64,000 bases of DNA from Sporodiniella umbellata (Eukaryota > Mucoromycota > Mucoromycetes > Mucorales > Rhizopodaceae). Positions within the stretch are counted from its first letter, which is position 1, and each line of letters begins with the position of its first letter. The notes beneath the pieces were generated by a model. It made no database searches and was not told where the DNA came from. It was given only the letters and a program-made list of their open reading frames with translations. The translations under genes and the position numbers were made by a program. The DNA is taken from NCBI GenBank assembly GCA_025677835.1, contig JAIXMR010000111.1:1-64000 (forward strand), in the 5' to 3' direction. Of the stretch, positions 50,195-62,076 are shown piece after piece.

Positions 50195-50431
50195 AGTTCA
50201 AGCGAATGAGATTTCATTGACGTATCTTGCACAAAAAGATTCAAGGAGATCTCTTTTGTGGTACGTAGCCATGTGAGGCCAAAACAAGATCCTTAAAAAG
50301 GATATCGATTTTTTCTTCGTTTTTGAAAAAACAAAAAACAATGTTCCAAACATGTATACGATTTTAGAGAATAATAAGCTTTGTGGGAGAATGAGCATAT
50401 ATTTTTTGCGTTCTTTCTTTTCAAGAAAATA
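50016..50431. other. Spacer, 0.4 kb, with long A run
   Basis: Contains an A run of about 31 bases (50163-50193). No gene seen. Confidence 0.5.
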
Positions 50432-51683
50432 ATGAAGTACATCCTTCTGGTTTACCTTTTCAGTGTTGTTTACGCCCTGATACCCACACAAACATATGTG
50501 AGACAACAATCCATCGATCGGCCAACACCAGCTCCTGAAAGACACATGAAGCGAGATGTAGAAGAGGTATTGAGTCTGTACGAGAACTGGGCAGATAGTT
50601 GTAATCAAAGAAACAATGTTCAAGTCGACCTTCCTAACGTTAATGGCCTATGGAAAACATTAACAAGTACTGTGTATTGTGGAAACGGCCAGAGAGTAAC
50701 AGTAACAAAGACAGTAACAGCAACAACTACAGCAAAAACCAATGGTGGCAAAGGTGGTGGTGGTAACACAACATGCGATAGCAAATGCTGGAGCGATTAC
50801 TTGTGGCGTAAGATATTAAGCACTTACACCTAGCCTATGTTAATTTTTTTTTTTTGGTTTAGATACATACGGCTATGGAATATCAGTAGCTCAAGGATTT
50901 ACTGGCACACTCTTGGGAATCCTTGGTATCTACTTTTTGATATTTGGTTTTGGTTCATTCAGAGGGACTTTAGCTGCTGTAGGCTTCGTTTTCTTTGGTA
51001 CGCTCTTATCAAAAATCCAAAGATAACATTTTCTAATCTCCTTTGTGCATTAGGGTGCATGACATGGATTGGCCTAGTCAATAACGAACCACAGTATGGC
51101 TATCCTCACAATGAAGTTGTCTACATTTCTGTTTCCTGCGGTCTCGGCCTTTTAGGTGGTTTTTTGTTTATGTATATTTACAGCATAGCTGTCTACTTCA
51201 TTGGCTGTCTTGGGGGTTTTTTCCTCGCGGTTTTTATACTTTCATGGAAAGAAAGCTTGACCATTCAAATTGTAAATCCAATTGATAAAAATCTCAACAA
51301 GACACTAAACTCTATTAATGTAGCAAGTAGCACGTATCTGTTTTATTGTAGGTATGGGTGTAGTTTTCGCAATTTTCATTTTCTTGGCAGAAAGCTACGT
51401 GGTCATCTTTTGCACAGCGTTTATCGGTGCTTATCTACTCATCTTTGGTATTGACCTTTTCGCCCATACAGGCATGGTGAATGCCTTCCTAGTTATATTT
51501 GACGGGAACCAATATCACAAAAACGTTTATATCCTTCGTGTGACAGTCTATGTTATGTTGGCCTTTATCATTTTTCTCACCTTGGTTTCTTTCGGATGGC
51601 AGTATTACTGGAATATTATCTCCAAGAAGAAAGGATTTGGTGTGAATATACAAGAGAAATGCGAAGAAAAAGAAGAAGCTTGA
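50432..51683 (+). CDS. Seven-TM protein, TM7SF3/TMEM198-like domain
   Basis: Exons 50432-50807, 50863-50997, 51054-51271, 51324-51683; 362 residues. Residues 1-15 form a signal peptide (MKYILLVYLFSVVYA). An extracellular/luminal segment of about 110 residues follows, with Thr-rich, Gly-rich and Asn-Thr-Thr (glycosylation) stretches and four Cys. Then come seven hydrophobic helices with the family-type GFGSFRGTLAAVGFVFFGCMTW, SCGLGLLGGFL and GAYLLIFGIDLF, and a charged tail ending in KEEA. This fits the DUF4203 (TM7SF3/TMEM198) fold, whose role in fungi is unknown. The acceptor at 51323 keeps QVARICFIVGMG in frame. Confidence 0.8.
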
Positions 51684-51748
51684 GAATAGTTTTATGTACA
51701 CATTTATTTTAATAAAAAATAAGACACTTTTTTTTTATTGTATAGTCT

Positions 51749-54068
51749 CTATTTGTTCTTGCTAGCTTGATCCTTCTTGTATTGTTGAATAAGCTCTTCC
51801 TGTACATTGTGAGGTACGGCTTGGTGGTTCTTGTATTCCATAGAGAACTCACCCTTACCTTGGGTGGCAGATCTCAACTCGGTAGAATAACCAAACATAT
51901 CATTAAGAGGAACATCAGCAGTAACCTCAAAGTAGTCTTCCTGAATTTCGGTATCGACAATAGTACCCTTACGCTTGTTCAAACCGCCAATTACTGTACC
52001 TTGGAATTCAATAGGAGCAGTAATAGCAACATTCATGATGGGTTCTAAAATAGCAGGCTTAGCCTTAGCAAAAGCATCTTGGAAAGCGTTCTTGGTAGCG
52101 ATACGGAAAGCCAATTCGCTAGAATCGACAGCGTGGGCAGCACCATCTTCCAAAACCATACGTACACCGTTAACAGGGTGACCAATCAAAGGACCCTTCT
52201 CAAGACCGTCGTTGAAACCCTTTTCACAAGCAGGAATGAAGTTAGTAGGAATGTTTCCACCAATAACACGGTTATCAAAGGCAATATCTTTTCCAGTTTC
52301 TTCATCACGTTCCATAGGCTCTAACATACCCATGACACGACCAAATTGACCAGCGCCACCAGATTGCTTCTTGTGAGTGTAGTTGAATTTGGCGGCTTGA
52401 GTGATGGTTTCACGGAAAGCAACACGAGGTTTGCCAGTTAAGCATTCGACACTGTATTCACGCTTCATACGTTCAACGTAGATTTGCAAGTGAAGCTCGC
52501 CCATACCAGAAATAATAGTTTCCTTGGATTCGCTATCAACGTGTACGCGGAATGTAGGATCTTCCTTTTGGAAACGGTTGAGGGCCTTGGAGAAATTAGG
52601 GGATTCCTTACCCTTGGGAGTCAAGGAAAGAGAGATTACAGGTTCAGGGACAAACATGGAAGTCATGGTGTATTGCAACGATCCGTCGGTGAAGGTATCA
52701 CCACTAGCACAATCCACACCAAACATAGCACCGATTTCACCAGCGCCAAGCTCGTCTACATCTTCCATATCAGCAGCATGCATACGCACTAAACGAGGTA
52801 CCTTGATCTTTTTACCAGTCTTTACATTTGTAATGAAAGAACCCTTCTTTAAAGAACCTTGATAAATACGCATGTAAGTCAGTTGTCCATAACGACCTTC
52901 TTCCAACTTGAAAGCAAGACCGACAAAGGGGTTATCAGAAAAAGGCTTGAGATCCACCTTTTGTTCATCATTTAAAACGTCCAAAGCAGTGTTAGTGACC
53001 TCAGTAGGGTTAGGCAAGTAGTTAATAACGGCATCCAAAAGAGGTTGTACAGCTGTGTTCTTGAAGGCAGAACCCATCAAGACAGGAGTAAACTTGAGCG
53101 AAATAGTGGCACGGCGAATAGCAGCAGCAAACTGTTCAGCAGTAGGGATTTCTTCTAACAAATAAATATCGGCAATTTCATCGTCGACGTTAGCCAGTTG
53201 TTCAATCAGTTCGTGACGCTTTTCAGTAGCCAAAGGCATCAATTCTTCGGGGATATCACGTTCGCTTAAAGTTTCACCACTTTCGCCTTCATTGTAGTAG
53301 GCCTTCCATTTGACCAGATCAACAACACCGGTGAATTGGTCTTCAGCGCCAATAGGAATTTGAATAGCAGCAGCAGTCAACTTGAGTTTTTGACGAAGTT
53401 GATCAATAATACGGAAAGGGTTAGAACCAGGACGATCCATTTTGTTAATAAAAGAAATACGAGGGACATTGTAACGACGCATTTGACGATCGACAGTAAT
53501 CGTTTGCGATTGTACACCAGAAACAGAACATAAAATCATGACAGCACCATCCAACACACGAAGAGCACGTTCAACTTCAATTGTGAAGTCGACGTGACCA
53601 GGTGTATCAATAATATTGATGTTGTTATCACCCCAACTAGCATAAGTAGCAGCCGATTGGATAGTGATACCTTTTTCTCTTTCTAAATCCATAGAGTCCA
53701 TCTTAGCTCCCACACCGTCTCGTCCACGAACATCGTGGATTTCCTTGATGCGGCCGGTGTAGTAAAGAATACGCTCTGTACAAGTTGTCTTGCCAGAGTC
53801 AATATGTGCTGAGATACCAATATTACGAAGCTTTCCCAAACGGCCCTAATTAAACAAAGTGTTATATATAAATTTTTATTTTTTGACTATTTGACATTCC
53901 AATAAAAGAAAAACTTACAAGATCTTGAGAGTCGGTAGATTGGAAGCGACGGTTCAACCCAATAGGTAGTAACGAAAGCGTACTGCTTGATGTTTCCATC
54001 AAACCAGCCGCTGCTCGAATACTTGCTTTCCCAGACAGCCCACCAAGTAGGGACCGAGCAAAGAACAT
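51749..54068 (-). CDS. MEF1: Mitochondrial elongation factor G, Mef1
   Basis: GTPase translocase of mitochondrial translation. Two exons (minus): 53919-54068 and 51749-53845; 748 residues (yeast 761). The first exon encodes an Arg/Ser-rich, acid-free presequence ([19 protein letters not shown]) ending near FQST, right before the G domain. Seen: AHIDSGKTT (63-71), the switch [42 protein letters not shown], domain [13 protein letters not shown], domain [11 protein letters not shown], and domain [21 protein letters not shown]. The [13 protein letters not shown] form of switch I is typical of Mef1 (EF-G1), not Mef2. Ends 65 bp from the convergent seven-TM gene. Confidence 0.97.
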
Positions 54069-54321
54069 TCTGCAACTGTTTGAAAAAAAAAAAAAAAAAA
54101 AAGGAAAAAAAAAGTTTTGACCCTTGTTCCTTGACAGCTGGAAAAAAAAAAATGTCGGAGTGGCTGGGATCACATTGAGCTGCTATTGGTAGTACTTTTT
54201 AACGCATATCATGGATTTGAGATTTACAGACTGTTTGTTCAGTATAAAAATAAGACGGTTGTAGGAGAGAATTCAAAGCTTTTTTTCAGTTATCCTAAGC
54301 AAAAGTTAAACTTAGCTGGAT

Positions 54322-54354
<33 letters not shown>

Positions 54355-54461
54355 GCTTTTGGTTCAGGTACTGAAAAAAGAAAAAGATATATATAAAAAA
54401 AAGCTATAACCAAGCGTTTGAGATTAAGAGTACTATTGTATTTATTAGAGAATGATTACTA
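54069..54461. other. Spacer between Mef1 start and Erg3 end
   Basis: Contains an A run (54082-54100), and a (TA)n tract at 54327-54354. No gene seen; a 62-codon open frame across the TA tract was not accepted. Confidence 0.5.
54327..54354. repeat. (TA)n microsatellite
   Basis: About 13 TA dinucleotides, 110 bases downstream of the Erg3 stop codon. Confidence 0.9.
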
Positions 54462-55533
54462 CTATTTAATTTTTCCTTCGATTGTATTAGCGTCGTAAGC
54501 TTGGCGGGCCATGATTTTTTGATCCACTCGAAGCGTTTTATCGTATTGTTCATTTGTAGGCTGACGGTGAGAATCACCGAGACGGTCCCAAAATGTGAAA
54601 TATTGGCCATAATTGTAATTGAAATAAACATGGTGAACAAAATGATGCGCACTGGTATTGATGATAGATGAATGAGAAATAAACTCGCCTAAACTTTGTT
54701 AGATAATAAAAAGACTGGGAGCACTTACCATCGTGAATCATAATTGTCCACAGAGTGACAAATCCAAAGAGCCCCAAATACAAGTATTTATGCATTGGAA
54801 AAGCAAATACATAAAGGTGGTAAGGAAGTGACTGAAGGAATCCATCACAAGGATTAAAGGCATATGCTGCAAAAGGAGTTGGGATCACCCATTTATGGTG
54901 GAGCTAAAGGAAGCCGTTTTGGTATCAAGCATACTTCAAACAAAGCACTTACCTTATGCAAATGTTTATACACTTTAGGATGGTGCATCCATCGGTGAAA
55001 CCAGTAGATACCGCCGTCTGTGAAGAATAAAAAGGAGGGTATAGAAGCAAGTAAATAGAACCAGTCAAAAGCCGTCTCTGGTACACCATCATATAGCTTT
55101 GAATAGCCAAATATTTCTGCAGAAAAGAAGGGCAAAGTAAGCACTACAGTACAAAAAAAAAAGGCGCTGTGTTATTGAATACATTCACTTAGGATATACT
55201 ATTTGGAAATATAATGTGTCACCTACAACTCATCCAGGGGATGGCGCTTAAGGCACACTCAATCTCCATTCGCACTTGGTTCTTCAAGAACTTGGGATGT
55301 TTCATATAATCGTGATCGAATACAAGGTAGTAAGAGGCAGTTGAAGTGGCTAAATAGAGTAGATAGGCAAAAGACATAGTCACTAAATACACTGACAAAT
55401 TGACCCGCCAAAAATCATCGTGTGGCCAAGAAGACACGATACTTCCAGTTATATTCTGTGTGTGCGCAGGCCAAATCTTGGCGTAGAGTGTATCAAACAC
55501 CCATTCATCTGAATAGTGTAGGACAGTATCCAT
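54462..55533 (-). CDS. ERG3: Delta(7)-sterol C5(6)-desaturase
   Basis: ER membrane di-iron oxygenase introducing the C5-C6 double bond in ergosterol synthesis. Four exons (minus): 55227-55533, 54953-55143, 54729-54903, 54462-54688; 299 residues. The three His boxes are present: HRWMHH (152-157), HKLHHKW (165-171) and HHFVHH in exon 4, followed by [30 protein letters not shown] and [12 protein letters not shown] are Erg3-typical. Hydrophobic segments precede box 1. It is somewhat shorter at the N-terminus than yeast Erg3 (365). The join after IPWMS uses a GTAGGT donor; a GTGACA donor three bases later would shift frame. Confidence 0.94.
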
Positions 55534-56897
55534 GGAGAAAAACCAGAGAGAATAAGGGAGAAGTGTCCTTTTATTCTCTCCCCTTCACCTCATTTCTTGA
55601 AACTCAGATGCTTCGGGAAAATATTAAACGTTTTTCTGTATGTCAGTCCGTTAGATCACACCATAACTTTTCGCGTGAAATGGCTCGATTATTTTGTTAC
55701 TATTGAAGATTCAATTGAATAGTTCTTTAATTGACAGGTTCTTATATTCTTAAAAGCAAACAAAACGTTTTTTTTTTTTTTTCATGCTTTTTTTCAAAAA
55801 TGCCAACACGAAAACTTTGGCTAACAAAACCACGCCACAAACTTTCTATCAAAAGGTGTCAAACATCTAACTTGGAACAAAAAAAAAATAGTCTATAATA
55901 CAGGTTACACTTGAAAGGACAAAAAAAACTATGTATATGTTACCAAAGATGGCTTGGCATAGCGCTTTCTCTAGATACTGGACTCCTGATGAATGGTTTT
56001 GAGTCTTTCAAATAAGCTATAATCGTTTTTGTATATATATTTAATAAAAAAAAAAAATCTGAGACGCATGTGTAAACTTTTGGCGGTAGTGTTATATACA
56101 GACCGCTTACAGTCAACTTACTGTACTTCTTTTGAGACATACGTTTATTTTTCTAGATAAAGTTTCGACACACTTTTAAGCCGAAACGTTGCCAAATCAA
56201 CCGTATATTAGTAAAGCGGTCTATAGTGTTTATTCAGTGCACAAACTAAAGTTGTTGTAGATCGGCAACTTTTTTTCAAGTGGATTCTTGAGTGCCAAAC
56301 GTTATTTTGACCAGTATATCAGCGATAAATAGAATTTCTTTGTAACGATACTTGATTTTGAATTTTTACACATTATAAAGCATTATGATAGTTTCATAAA
56401 ACAAGGTCGATCTACATAAATGGATCGGTTTAAACAACACGCTTTTGTCAAGTTATAAGTAAAGAAAGCCATTTTATAAAGTACCAGTGTTAAAAAGAGA
56501 GTAACTGGTGTATTTTTTTTTTTTTTTTTTTTTTGATAACAAAGGATACAGTTCTTGAAAAGTACGGAGTGAAAAGCAATCCACAACTTGTGTAACTCGA
56601 ACCCCAATACATATCAATCCAATTCGTTTAGATAGAGCAGGCAGCAACACGAGAACAATGTGAGATTTGACGCCCCTAGTAAATGGGTCTACTTTCGATA
56701 TTTATATATAAAGGAAGAATCTGATACATTACTGACAATAGTTACTGTTATTTTGAATTGAGCTACTCGATTTTTTTTTTTTTTTGTTCATTGGGCAAAG
56801 TGTGTCCAATGAAATTGTTTTTAGATGAGAACTCTTTTTTCCAAAAAAAACAAAAATTAGCTTTTTCTTTTCTCTTTTTTTCTTTTCTTTGACGAGT
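55534..56897. promoter_or_regulatory. Divergent spacer, Erg3 / MOSC gene
   Basis: 1.4 kb, AT-rich, with T/A runs (55769-55782, 56513-56534, 56770-56784). Pyrimidine-rich stretch just before the MOSC ATG. No gene recognised. Confidence 0.5.
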
Positions 56898-58033
56898 ATG
56901 CCTTCGCCATCAGAATTTAAAGTGGAGAATATCCATATCTTTCCTATAAAATCATGTCATTCTGTTGAGGTAAAAGAGATCAACGTTGGAAAGTTAGGTC
57001 TTGAAAACGATAGAAGATTCATGTTGGTTGATGAGGAAACAAATAAATTTATCACACAAAGGTACCTCCGAAGGAAATAGAGAGGCACAATCACTCACTT
57101 GTGTTTGAACCTTTAGAAAATATGCTTCGCTCTCTCTTTTGCGGCCTAGGATAGATCTCGAGAAAAAACAGTTGATCTTGACAGCCGAAGGTCAATCTCC
57201 ACTCGAGCTTCCTTTACACCCCGAACAGGCTTTAGAAAAGCGAACGGTTAAGCTGTGGAAAGATACGCTGGTTACCTCTGATCTTGGACAGACAGCTGCA
57301 GATTGGGTTTTTGAATTCTTAAGCTTGCATCGATTACATGATCAGGAAAACAACCACAACGTCAACGATCCTGTAAAAGAATCGGACCCAATCCCACGCG
57401 CCCGGTTGGTGACACTGGATGAATCCCTTTTGAACTATTCAAGACCAGCCCATGCCAAACTGCCTGGGGTTCACTCCCCTTTCTCTGATTGGTCGCCGGT
57501 TTCCTTTGGATGTTTGTCAAGCTTAGAAAAGCTGAACGAGGGTCTGATCGCATACGGTGGCGAACGTATTCCAATGACTCGCTTCAGAAATAACATTACG
57601 ATTTCTGGCACTATTCCTTGGGAAGAAGATCATTGGCTGATCGCAAGGTAAAACAAGTTTATCCGCAAAAATCTCCAACTTCTTTTTGCGTAGTATTGGC
57701 GAAGCTACTTTTTATGTTGTTCAACCTATTGCGCGTTGTACAAGTAAGACATCTATCACTTGAGCATTGTGTTTGACATTTGTTTTACTCTGACTAGTGC
57801 CTGGTATCAATCAAGACACTGGCAAGAAAGATTCTTGGAACGGTCCAACTGACTATTTGAAGCAAGTACGTCAGTTCAAAGAAGAACCTGGGCAAGGTCA
57901 ATTTTGTTGCGATGTTGTACCATTGACTTATGGAAAGATAAGCGTTGGTGATACAGTACGCATCTTGGAACGTATACCCAAAGATCAACAACAATATCCT
58001 ATTGCGCCACCCAACAAGGTTGTGGCTATCTAA
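56898..58033 (+). CDS. MOSC domain protein (mARC-like)
   Basis: Beta-barrel N-terminal plus MOSC domain proteins bind molybdenum cofactor; relatives include mitochondrial amidoxime-reducing component and the C-terminus of Moco sulfurase. Exons 56898-57061, 57117-57647, 57694-57743, 57798-58033; 326 residues. Seen: IHIFPIKSCHSVEV and GLENDRRFMLVDE (MOSC_N), SPFSDWSPVSFGCLSSLEKLN, MTRFRNNITISG, and PIARCTMPGINQDTGKKD with the conserved Cys, then LERIP. Exon 3 is only 50 bases. No transmembrane anchor or obvious mitochondrial presequence was seen, unlike animal mARC, so localisation is open. Confidence 0.9.
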
Positions 58034-58581
58034 TTCCTTTTTTTTTTTTTTTTTTTTGTATTCAAAGTAAATATGCATGTCGTTTTATAACAGGTGTTGT
58101 TTTTCTTGTCAAAAAAAAAAAAACTTTTCCTGTGTTGATCTATAACCGAGCTGTCATTCTTTTTTTTTTTTTCTCAATATCAAGTCAGCAACCAGAAACC
58201 ATTGTGCGATAAAAACCAAGAGCAGCAATGACAAATCAACTTTGTCATCTATTGAACTATTTTCCCGACACCAACCTCGGCTATAGAGAAAACAGAAAAA
58301 GGAGGCAGAAAATAATAATAAAAAAAAAAAAAAAAATAGAAAGTGAAAAGGGAAATGTTGACACGTTTTTTGATACTTGGATAGCATTCAATGGCTTTGA
58401 TTGTAGTAATGTGTTGTTTGAAAGGAAAGCTTTCTAAAGAAATTACGACACTTGGTATCGGAACGTCCAAAAGCTTTTTTTTTTTTTTTTTCGGGTAGTA
58501 GTCTTGTATATAAACAACAGCTTTATTTTTATTTTCCTATTTCTTTTCTCTCTTCCCCATCCTTCTTTTGCATCTGGCGGT
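58034..58581. other. Intergenic, 0.5 kb
   Basis: Spacer with T runs at 58039-58057 and 58159-58173, an A run near 58320 and a T run at 58475-58491. No gene seen. Confidence 0.5.
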
Positions 58582-59302
58582 ATGAAAGTTTTCTTGATTC
58601 TTCTATGTCTGACAATGGTCTTTTCTCTACCGTTGCAAACAAGCTTCAAGACATTCCAAGTGACGCGTCTTGCCAAAGAGGAGGAGTCTTACAATGATGC
58701 TATTGAACACTTCCAAAACGTAGTGGATGTTATTCTTTCCTCTGAAAGTGAGGACACCCTCATTAACCTGAGCCACATTCCTAAAGCTGTCATGGATGAA
58801 ACGCTCGACATACAAGCTTATGCATTGGGTCTTTATCCCTTAAGCGGTAAGGAGTGTTTCCGTAAGCAAAAACGATGACTTACCCTTTAACATAGATTTA
58901 CAAAAAAACAAAATGCCTGCTATTATTGGTAAAAACATTCAAGCTATGCACTTGAAAATCTATGAATCCATATTGCCTACCGTTGACCAAGCCTGGCCTG
59001 CCATTCAAAAAGAAAGCCAACCACTGTCCTCTTTGAATGGCATTGTGGCACACGCGCTAATAAACCATATTGACAGCTATGATCTACTCGCCACGGTCAA
59101 ACAGGATCTGGAACAAGTGGGTTCTGGCTCTCGCCGTGCCTGGTGGAAGCCATGGCGACTACCGAGAGATAACAGTATCGATCTGTTGACTGAGTTTGTT
59201 GCAAACGTCAAAACAAGTCTCTTACTTGAGCTCCATGCTCAGCTCGCGGATCTTCTGACACGGGTACAAATTGAGGAAGACTTTATTGACTGTGCCCTCT
59301 AA
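58582..59302 (+). CDS. Secreted protein of unknown function
   Basis: No family recognised. Exons 58582-58846 and 58896-59302; 223 residues. The start has a clear signal peptide (MKVFLILLCLTMVFSLP, cleavage near residue 17-20). The mature part is mainly helical and polar with amphipathic stretches, few Cys (one near the end), and no transmembrane segment. The two exons join in phase (SGD-LQKNKMPAIIG). It may be a secreted helical-bundle protein; nothing in the neighbours suggests a role. Confidence 0.7.
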
Positions 59303-59595
59303 AAAAAAAAAAAAAAAAAAAAGCCATCCACTTGACTGTACATACATGCTCTACCCCTTCTTTTTCCCCCTCTTTCTCTTAATTTTTCCCTTTTGTTTTT
59401 ATACAAAATAAACAATTTGTACATAACCATTAAAGTCTTTGTTGGTAGTAGAGAAAACGTCATGAAAAATGCATTTTCCTTTTTTGGTTTTTTAAAAACG
59501 CTTTTATGACATAAAAAAAAAAAAAAAAAGACCCGCTTCTTGAAAGACTTTCTTTATTTTTTATTTTTACCTGTTAGAAAAAAAAGTAGAATTCA
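59303..59595. other. Short spacer before Bzz1
   Basis: AT-rich, 293 bases, with an A run directly after the preceding stop (59303-59322). Confidence 0.5.
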
Positions 59596-60333
59596 ATGTC
59601 ATTTGGTATTGAACTCAAGGTATCAGTTTTAAATGACAAAAATAATAATATAGAAAAAGGACCTCTTTTCTATCTTGCTGTTTTTATTTGATCGGAACTT
59701 ATCCTAACCAACGAAAAGGAACAAGTTCCAGCTATACTTGACTATGTAGGTCAAGGAATCACCTCGCTTTCTCAATTTCGACTTTTTATCAAAGAAAAAA
59801 GTCATCTTGACCGAGAATATGCACAAAAGCTAGAGAATCTGACCAAGAAGCATAAACCAAGTAAAAAAGACCATGGCGAGGACATGACCGAAGGGTAAGG
59901 ACAGAGAGAGAGAGAGAGAGAGAAATTGATGAATTTTACTATCAAAGAACGACCTATGCTGTTTGGACGCAGTTTTTGGAGCAAACTTCCTTTATTGCCA
60001 AGAATCGATTGGGTGTTGCCGACCAGTTGCATCAGGTGGCAGAGACATTGAGAGAGATCAATAACAGAAAGGAAGAAGGGAGAAAGAAGGTATGTTCATT
60101 GACTGTATTCGGGGAGGGGAGTATCCATTGAACCGGTCACGATAGCATACAACGTTCTATCAAAAACTCAAGCAAGAACGAGACAAGACTTATTCCGAAA
60201 AAGATCGCGCTAAACAAGTGTATGATGAAGCCTGTGTAGAGATTGAAAATCTCAAGTCAAAGTTGAACAAAACAAGCGATCCAGACAAAGTACAAAAACA
60301 ACTCGAGACGGCTTATATGGAATGCGACAACAA

Positions 60334-60383
<50 letters not shown>

Positions 60384-61924
60384 AATATATAGAGTGAAAG
60401 CAGTCCGATTGATCCTTAAAGAGTAGAATATGTATTTGCTCTCTTTGAGTGTAGCCAATGCAGAAAGAACCAAATACTTTGATCAAGATCTACCCTTGTT
60501 GGCTGATGTAATAAAAAAAAAAGGGGGCTTATTGTAGAAAGAGAAACTCATTGTATACATAGCAACTGCAAGCTTTAGATGCTGAGCGTATTGAATGCTT
60601 ACAATCCACATTAAAACAGTCTATTTCAGTAGAGCACAACTCAGCAGCCATTGTCAAACAATGTCATGACGATACCGAACATTTTATTGATAGTATGAAT
60701 CCCCTTGTAGAAGCCGAACGGTTTGCACAAAGAACGGTCGATTTGGAAGCTACCGAACGTAATTTGGCATTTCAGTTTATGCCATGGAACGGTGGAGCCA
60801 ATGCGTCGGAAACGATTATTGATAGAGTAAAACAAAAGGGGGGGGGAAAGGGGGGAGGATGCTAAGCAAGTGTATAGGATGCTCGCCTGGTAGTCAATGA
60901 CGCTGCCGTCATTTTTTTAAACAACAAGTTACTCAAGGATAGAAAAAGACTGACGCTGTTGACACAAGAAATAGCACAAAAAGCATCCGAAGCCAGTGGA
61001 TTAGAAGCGGAGATTGCATCGAATAAGACCACGGCAGAGTATGACAAGTCAAAAGAAAAGTGGTTGGATACCTTGAGGGAATGGACTTTGCTCTCTACTG
61101 ATCAAGCCAAAGTGAAGAGTGAAGTGGATCTTATTGTGGATCAGATTGGGGATGATGGTTTAAGAGCCATGAACCATGATTTCAAGTCATCTTCGTTTAC
61201 TATACCTACTACCTGTGATTATTGTGCCAATACTATCTGGGGTCTATCCAACAAAGGCTTGACGTGCAAAGGTAACAATTGAGAATAGAGAGAGAGAGAG
61301 AGAGAGAGCTTGACCTGTATTTTATTTTATTTTTTCTTAATAGCGTGTGGGTTCAACTGCCATGCTAAATGTGAAATGAAGGTAGCACCCAACTGCAGTA
61401 AAGTGAAAGGCCAAGTCAATCCCCAGCCGGTATCTTCTCTCAGTCGATCTCAAAGCAAGTCTACCTTCAACGATTCTGGCTCGTTATCCCAAGCCAGTGT
61501 TGCTCCTTCTGAAGCCTCGTTCTCCTCCATGGTGCCTCAAGCGCCCTCGTCTCCGATGGTGATGCCTGAGCCTGCGGTATCGCGGGCCCCGATCGAAGAT
61601 ACCTGCTGTCTCTACAGCTATGAAGCCCAGAGCCCGGACGAACTGAGCATCCGTGAAGGAGAGATGTTGACGATGGTTGAACCGGATGATGGGTCTGGCT
61701 GGGTTAAGGTCGGCCGTGGCCCTACCACCGGTCTTGTGCCTGCAAGCTATATTCAGCCTTTGCATGTCGTTACTGCTATTTACGATTATACGACCGACAA
61801 TCCAGAAGAACTAGAGTTACATGAAGGCGATCATATCCAAGTCATCAAACAGGATGATTCTGGTTGGTGGGAAGGAAAACTCAATGGCAAGGTGGGTGTA
61901 TTCCCTGCAAACTATGTACAATAA
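59596..61924 (+). CDS. BZZ1: F-BAR, C1 and double SH3 protein Bzz1
   Basis: Bzz1 works with Las17/WASP and type I myosins in endocytic actin assembly. Eight exons: 59596-59619, 59719-59894, 59948-60089, 60146-60337, 60427-60507, 60563-60826, 60878-61271, 61344-61924; 617 residues (yeast 633). Seen: MSFGIELK then EQVPAILDYVGQGITSL and EKSHLDREYAQKLENLTKKH (F-BAR start), a long coiled helix, a C1 domain with CDYCANTIWG...CGFNCHAKCEMKV (about 395-441), a Ser/Pro linker, SH3-1 (about 507-558, CCLYSYEAQSPDELSIREGE) and SH3-2 (about 561-617, AIYDYTTDNPEELELHEGD ... GVFPANYV). The 24-base first exon reproduces the yeast start. Introns 2 and 7 contain (AG)n tracts, and intron 4 is mostly a T run of about 44 bases starting right at the donor. 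Confidence 0.95.
60338..60382. repeat. T homopolymer at a Bzz1 splice donor
   Basis: About 44 consecutive T directly after the donor G of intron 4, so the donor reads GTTTTT. Confidence 0.85.
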
Positions 61925-62076
61925 TAATCCAAAAAAAAAAAAAAAAAAAAAAAAAAATCCAAAAAAAAAAAAAAAACAGACACGGTTTTCTTTGTTTTGA
62001 CTTGCTTTTTTGGTGTCGCCTTTTTATTTTATTATTTTTTTTTTTTTTTTTTTTTTTTCTTTGTTTGATTACCAAC
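61925..62076. other. Short spacer Bzz1 to DDT gene
   Basis: A run (61931-61957), a second A run (61961-61976) and T run (62034-62058) in 152 bases; probable terminator and promoter in the same stretch. Confidence 0.5.
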
